A stretch of DNA of 64,000 bases from Mesorhizobium sp. 131-2-1 (GTDB lineage Bacteria; Pseudomonadota; Alphaproteobacteria; Rhizobiales; Rhizobiaceae): the NCBI RefSeq assembly GCF_016756535.1, contig NZ_AP023247.1, forward strand, positions 2,108,501-2,172,500, given 5' to 3'. The translations under genes were made by a program, and so were the position numbers. Below, piece by piece: positions 60,565-64,000 of this stretch (its first letter is position 1; every line of letters begins with the position of its first letter). Below the pieces are notes generated by a model that was not told where the DNA came from, made no database searches, and saw only the letters and a list, made by a program, of their open reading frames with translations.

Positions 60565-60595
60565 GCGTTTGGCGTTTGACCAAACGCCAAGCGCT
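60565..60595. promoter_or_regulatory. Long palindrome upstream of the ABM monooxygenase gene
   Basis: TTGGCGTTTG (60569-60578) and CAAACGCCAA (60581-60590) are perfect 10-bp arms around AC. With one mismatch the pairing extends outward to AGCG...CGCT (60564-60595). It lies 19 bases before the ABM start, where a repressor would block transcription or translation. There is no T-run, so a terminator of the SDR gene upstream is less likely. Confidence 0.7.
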
Positions 60596-60691
60596 TCAGA
60601 TCTCCGTTTGTGCATGTCGTCGTCCCCAAAACCGCTGCGCACTTTTGGGCGACATGCCTAGGTTGCTCGACCAGAGTATGCAGTCGGCGCG

Positions 60692-61465
60692 TCACGGCAT
60701 CAACTGGCCGCCATTCACCTCGATCACCTGGCCGGTGATGTAGCCGCTGAGCAGGTCGGACGACAGGAACAGATAGGCGCCGACGCAATCCTCGGGCGTG
60801 CCGGCGCGGCCCTGCGGAATGGTGGCGACCATGCCCTTGATCTGCTCTTCGGTCGAATAGCGCTCGTGGAAGGGGGTCAGGATGGTGCCGGGCGCCACGG
60901 CGTTGACGCGGATGCCGAAGCCGATCAGCTCCTTGGCCATGCCGCGCGTCACGTTGGAGACGAAGGCCTTGGCCGAGCCGTAGAGGCCGGCGCCGCCGCC
61001 GGCGCCGTTGCGGGCGGCGATGGAGGAGGTGTTGACGATGAAGCCGCCCTGGCGCTTCAGCCACGGTATCGCCTTGCGCGAGGCGGTCAGCACGGATCGC
61101 GCATTGAGGTCCATCACCGCATCGTAATGCGCCTCGGTCTGGTCGGCATAGGCAACCCGGCCGAGCATGCCGCCGGCATTGTTGACGAGACCGTCGAGCC
61201 GGCCAAAATGTTCGGCACTTTCCTCGACGACGCGCTCGACATCGGTGGGCTTTGAGAAGTCGCCCTGGGTCAAGAAGATCTCGCCGCCGCTGTCGCGTAT
61301 GGTTCCGGCAAGCTTTTCGGCGGCCTCACGGCTTGAATTGTAGTGCAGTGCGACGCGGCATTTCTGCGCGGAATAGGCGCGGGCAAGCGACGCGCCGATC
61401 CCGGTCGACGCGCCGGTGACGAGCACCGCCTTGCCGGCGAGGTCGGGAATGACAAGTGTCGTCAT
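60692..61465 (-). CDS. Short-chain dehydrogenase/reductase
   Basis: A 257-residue SDR similar to 3-oxoacyl-ACP reductases and glucose dehydrogenases: VTGASTGIGASLARAY, LVNNAGGML, catalytic Ser in NTSSIAAR and YGSAKAFVSN (Tyr, Lys). The end NGGQLMP is classic. The start at 61465 (MTTLVIPDL) is chosen; an in-frame ATG at 61540 adds 25 residues that overlap the DsrE gene. It lies between the ABM and DsrE genes on the same strand, so the three could be one unit. Substrate unknown. Confidence 0.9.
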   Translation of the reverse strand: MTTLVIPDLAGKAVLVTGASTGIGASLARAYSAQKCRVALHYNSSREAAEKLAGTIRDSGGEIFLTQGDFSKPTDVERVVEESAEHFGRLDGLVNNAGGMLGRVAYADQTEAHYDAVMDLNARSVLTASRKAIPWLKRQGGFIVNTSSIAARNGAGGGAGLYGSAKAFVSNVTRGMAKELIGFGIRVNAVAPGTILTPFHERYSTEEQIKGMVATIPQGRAGTPEDCVGAYLFLSSDLLSGYITGQVIEVNGGQLMP

Positions 61466-61536
61466 GTTGGCTGGTCTCCGAAATCCCCGCGCCTTTCGTA
61501 GGCCATCGGCGCCCAGGCGTTCAAGCCCGATCGCCG

Positions 61537-61974
61537 TCAAGGCCGGAGATAGACGTAACCCTGGCGCTGCAGTTCGGCGAGCTTGACGACGCCGCCCTTG
61601 TCGGCGACTTGGAAGCCGTCGAGCAGGTCGGCCAGTGTGATGTCCATGCCATGCATGGTGTTGCCGCAGGCCTGCGGAACGAGCCCCTGCTGGACAAGGC
61701 CGGCAAAGCGGCTGGACGTCGCGCCGGAAGCGGCTTTCGCCTTGAAGGCCGCAAGGGCCGGCCCATGCACGACAAGCACGATGTCGACATTGTCGCCGGT
61801 GCCTTCATAGTGGTTCTTGATGTTGCCGAGGACGAAATTGACCTTGTCGACGTCGCTGAGGTGATAAGCGACCTTCAGCCTTTCTTCGTCCGTGGCGGCC
61901 GCTTTGACCTGGCGCAAGCCGACGAGGCCTGCGGCTCCGGCCAGGCCGGCGCGGAAAATATCACGGCGCAGCAT
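61537..61974 (-). CDS. DsrE-family exported protein
   Basis: A 145-residue DsrE/DsrF-like protein with an N-terminal signal (LRRDIFRAGLAGAAGLVGL) that contains paired Arg and may be a twin-arginine signal. The DsrE-type fold is indicated by KVAYHLSDVDKVNFVLGNI and IVLVVHGPALAAF. One Cys lies in PQACGNTMHGMDIT. GGAGGATGCG precedes the ATG at 61974. Proposed sulfur-related or periplasmic role is by family only. Confidence 0.85.
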   Translation of the reverse strand: MLRRDIFRAGLAGAAGLVGLRQVKAAATDEERLKVAYHLSDVDKVNFVLGNIKNHYEGTGDNVDIVLVVHGPALAAFKAKAASGATSSRFAGLVQQGLVPQACGNTMHGMDITLADLLDGFQVADKGGVVKLAELQRQGYVYLRP

Positions 61975-62079
61975 CGCATCCTCCTCGATCCGGCGGCTCC
62001 CGCAATTTTGCATGGTCCGGACTTCGCGCCTAGACTAGCATAAGTTGCGTCAGCGTCTTGCGGTGCGAGGAGGGATCAC

Positions 62080-63162
62080 ATGACGTCGAGGATGGTGGTG
62101 GCCATTGCTGCGGGTGCTGCGTTGTTCCGCGTCGGCGCGGCGCTTGCCGACGATGCCCCCAAGCTTCCCGAACTCAGCCCCAACGGCGCTGATGCCTGCT
62201 TTGGGCGTGTCTACGATGCCGCCCATCTCAAGGCGCATCCGAAGCAGAAGGTGGCGCGGATCTTCTTCTTCTATGGCCACGACCCGGTCAGCCGTCCGAA
62301 CGAGGAGCCCATGGCAAACGCCGACACCTCCTACAACGGCTTTCTCACCACCACGGTGCGCGGCGCCAAGAAGCCGGAATGGGCCGCCGGCTGGTGCAAC
62401 AAGGAGGATCCGAGCGACAAGGCGAGCGGCATCCGCTGCGGCATGGAATGCGACCGCACGCTTGCTTCACTGAAGGTCGACGACAAAGGGCGGCTGATCG
62501 TCTCCAACGTGCAGCCCGATGTCTATCTCGACGCGGGCGCCGAGGAGGATCTCGGCACGGCGCAATACAACAAGCAGGCGCTGGGCAGCGAGGACGACAA
62601 TTTCCGCCTGGACCCGATGCCGGCCGCGACCTGCAAGGCGGAGTTCGCGCGCATCGATCCGATCGATCCGGCGCTCGGAGCCCCGCTGCGCGAGCGGCTG
62701 AAGCCCGACCAGCCCTTCTGCTACGGCCGCGACTACGACGCCGCGCATCTCGCCTCGCATCCCGACCAGGTGACGCAGTCGATCCGGGTCTTCCGCGGAC
62801 CGGTTGAGCTGGCCTCCTTTGCTGCCGGCGGCGACGTGGCCAACTGGCCCGATGGCGCCGACATCGCCGTTTCGGTGACGACCAGGCAAAAGTCGGGCAA
62901 GGTCACGCAGACCTATGCCTGCCAGGGCGAGGCCGACCAGTGGCGCTGCTCGGCAAGCTCGAAGATGAGCGACTTTTCCTGCGACATCTCGCAGAAGGAG
63001 ATTTTCCTCAAGCGCGGCGCCAATGGCACCATGATGTTGGCCAACCCCAACAGCGCGCTTGCCATCGTCGACCTCTGTTCGAAGGCAGCTGAGGGCAAGA
63101 CGACGTCCGACGACAAGGTTTATCGGCTGAATCCGATGCCGCAGTCGGCCTGTTCGCCGTAA
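62080..63162 (+). CDS. Exported protein with two internal repeats, unknown function
   Basis: A 360-residue protein with a Sec-type signal (MVVAIAAGAALFRVGAALAD). Residues ~40-185 and ~214-358 are two copies of one domain. Each begins C-(F/Y)-G-R-x-Y-D-A-A-H-L (Cys40 and Cys214) and ends with a RL(D/N)PMP...C motif (about 177-185 and 349-358). Further Cys residues inside suggest disulfides in the periplasm. It is divergent from the DsrE gene (105-base gap). I do not recognise a named family. Confidence 0.8.
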   Translation: MTSRMVVAIAAGAALFRVGAALADDAPKLPELSPNGADACFGRVYDAAHLKAHPKQKVARIFFFYGHDPVSRPNEEPMANADTSYNGFLTTTVRGAKKPEWAAGWCNKEDPSDKASGIRCGMECDRTLASLKVDDKGRLIVSNVQPDVYLDAGAEEDLGTAQYNKQALGSEDDNFRLDPMPAATCKAEFARIDPIDPALGAPLRERLKPDQPFCYGRDYDAAHLASHPDQVTQSIRVFRGPVELASFAAGGDVANWPDGADIAVSVTTRQKSGKVTQTYACQGEADQWRCSASSKMSDFSCDISQKEIFLKRGANGTMMLANPNSALAIVDLCSKAAEGKTTSDDKVYRLNPMPQSACSP

Positions 63163-63166
63163 CCAG

Positions 63167-63226
63167 CGCTTCGTCATTCTATGGCGGAGCAAGGAGCGAA
63201 GCGACGCGGCGCAGACCGTAGAATCC
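63167..63226. repeat. Palindromic intergenic mosaic repeat, copy B
   Basis: It contains a 25-base block (63183-63207) identical to the reverse complement of 12772-12796. The ends ATTCTATGG and CCGTAGAAT (63216-63222 region) are inverted copies with one mismatch. It lies between the duplicated-domain gene and the IS110 left end. Confidence 0.75.
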
Positions 63227-63395
63227 TGTGTGTTTGCTCAGTCCTATGGTTGAAGTGGGAAGGAGGCCGAGAGGATCCTGGTCGTCCCTTCGAGGACAGG
63301 CCGCGGCATGGCTCGGTCCCTTCCCACCAATGAACCATCAACCTGAACAGTTGCACGGGGCTGTCTTCAGCAGACCCCGCACCACAGGAAGAGGC
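63227..63395. ncRNA. IS110 left-end noncoding region, possible bridge RNA
   Basis: About 170 bases between the mosaic repeat and the transposase start. It contains the inverted pair GTGGGAAGG (63255-63263) and CCTTCCCAC (63319-63327), able to form a long stem-loop. IS110 elements of the type with a long left end produce bridge RNAs from this position. No target or donor loop was verified, so this is a candidate only. Confidence 0.4.
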
Positions 63396-64000
63396 ATGGC
63401 CATGATAGTGCAGAACTATGTCGGCTGCGACATCTCCAAAGCGAGGCTCGACTTCTTTGATGAGGCAAGCGGCCGCTACCAGCGGATCGCCAACCAGGCT
63501 GAAGCGATAGAAGCCTATGTGGCAGGCCTTTGCGCTGGTCGTGACTTCGTTGTCATGGAGGCGACCGGGGTCCATGACCGGCTGCTGCGCCATGCGCTGG
63601 GCAAGGCCGGCATTGCGTTCTCGCGGCACAATCCGGCGCACACCCACCACTACGCGAAGTCGGCGACCCAGCGCGCCAAGACCGATCGTCTCGATGCCCG
63701 GATGCTGAGCAGCTACGGTCGTCGCTACCAGCCTGCGGCCGAGGCGGCACCTTGCGAGAAAGGCGAACGCCTTCAGTCGCTTGCCCGCCACCGCGACCAT
63801 CTTGTTGAGATCCGGGCAAGGTTGAAGAGATATCTCAGCGAGGCCTTCGATGAGGACGTCATAACCGAGACTGAAAGTCTGATCGCCGACTTCGACACAC
63901 GCATCGATGCACTCGAAAGCCGGATTGCCAAAGCCATTCGCGAAGCCGAGGACACCGCTCTCGACTACACGCTGATGGTCTCTGTACCAGGCGTCTCCAC
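63396..64000 (+). mobile_element. IS110-family transposase (3' end outside window)
   Basis: The frame is open from ATG 63396 to the window end: 201 residues of the N-terminal part. The DEDD RuvC-like catalytic residues are visible: Asp12 in VGCDISKARLDF, Glu55 in VVMEATGVHD, and Asp97 and Asp100 in KTDRLDARML. A helical region with QSLARHRDHLVEIRARLKRY follows. The C-terminal Ser-containing domain lies beyond the window, so intactness is unknown. It is next to a mosaic repeat, consistent with IS110 preference for repeated sequences. Confidence 0.9.

Overview
The window looks like chromosomal DNA of a rhizobial alphaproteobacterium, most likely Mesorhizobium or a close relative in Phyllobacteriaceae. 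This is inferred from the combination of a complete ehu/eut/doe ectoine catabolic locus, a CtrA/ChpT/SciP cell-cycle locus, an EipA (DUF1134) homologue, a leuA leader peptide and rhizobial-type intergenic palindromic repeats. No database search was possible, so the genus is an inference. Almost all of the window is coding and GC-rich; the first 6.6 kb is visibly less GC-rich than the rest.

Layout. (1) 1-8442: surface polysaccharide genes: the end of a family 4 glycosyltransferase, an O-antigen ligase/polymerase-like membrane protein, two adjacent acyltransferase-3/SGNH proteins, an NAD-dependent epimerase and a WecA/MraY-type sugar-phosphate transferase. (2) 8523-23150: a large ectoine/5-hydroxyectoine import and degradation locus. 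On the minus strand are doeC, doeD, a zinc-type alcohol dehydrogenase and the Lrp/AsnC regulator doeX; on the plus strand are the MocR-type regulator enuR and ehuABCD-eutABC-doeA-doeB. Together they import the compatible solute, convert hydroxyectoine to ectoine, open the ring, deacetylate it and turn diaminobutyrate into aspartate. (3) 23553-33487: a small exported protein, a cNMP-binding patatin phospholipase, and a TetR-FabF-SDR unit divergent from an RND efflux pump. Short copies of the 3' end of the tRNA-Met gene at 33618-33694 occur at both ends of the patatin gene. (4) 33930-38151: an oxidoreductase, mnmA, sciP, a quinone oxidoreductase and its HxlR regulator. (5) 38212-43659: fliJ, ctrA, a receiver protein, chpT, eipA and a membrane-anchored coiled-coil protein. 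(6) 43644-54689: housekeeping and accessory genes (RNA methyltransferase, ArsR, HugZ, CoA-transferase plus SDR, GNAT, glutathionyl-hydroquinone reductase, Nudix, metallophosphoesterase, hydrolase, TPR regulator). (7) 54884-57019: leuA with a leucine-rich leader peptide and attenuator hairpins. (8) 57020-63162: an ATP-grasp/esterase pair, an AbrB-type membrane protein, a small monooxygenase, an SDR, a DsrE protein and a periplasmic protein with two internal repeats. (9) 63396-64000: the start of an IS110-family transposase that runs off the window, next to a mosaic repeat also present at 12.7 kb.

The best leads for undescribed biology are the ATP-grasp/esterase pair, the array of five palindromes upstream of the SDR/CoA-transferase pair, the alcohol dehydrogenase attached to the ectoine genes, the IS110 left end as a possible bridge-RNA locus, and the long palindrome in front of the small monooxygenase.
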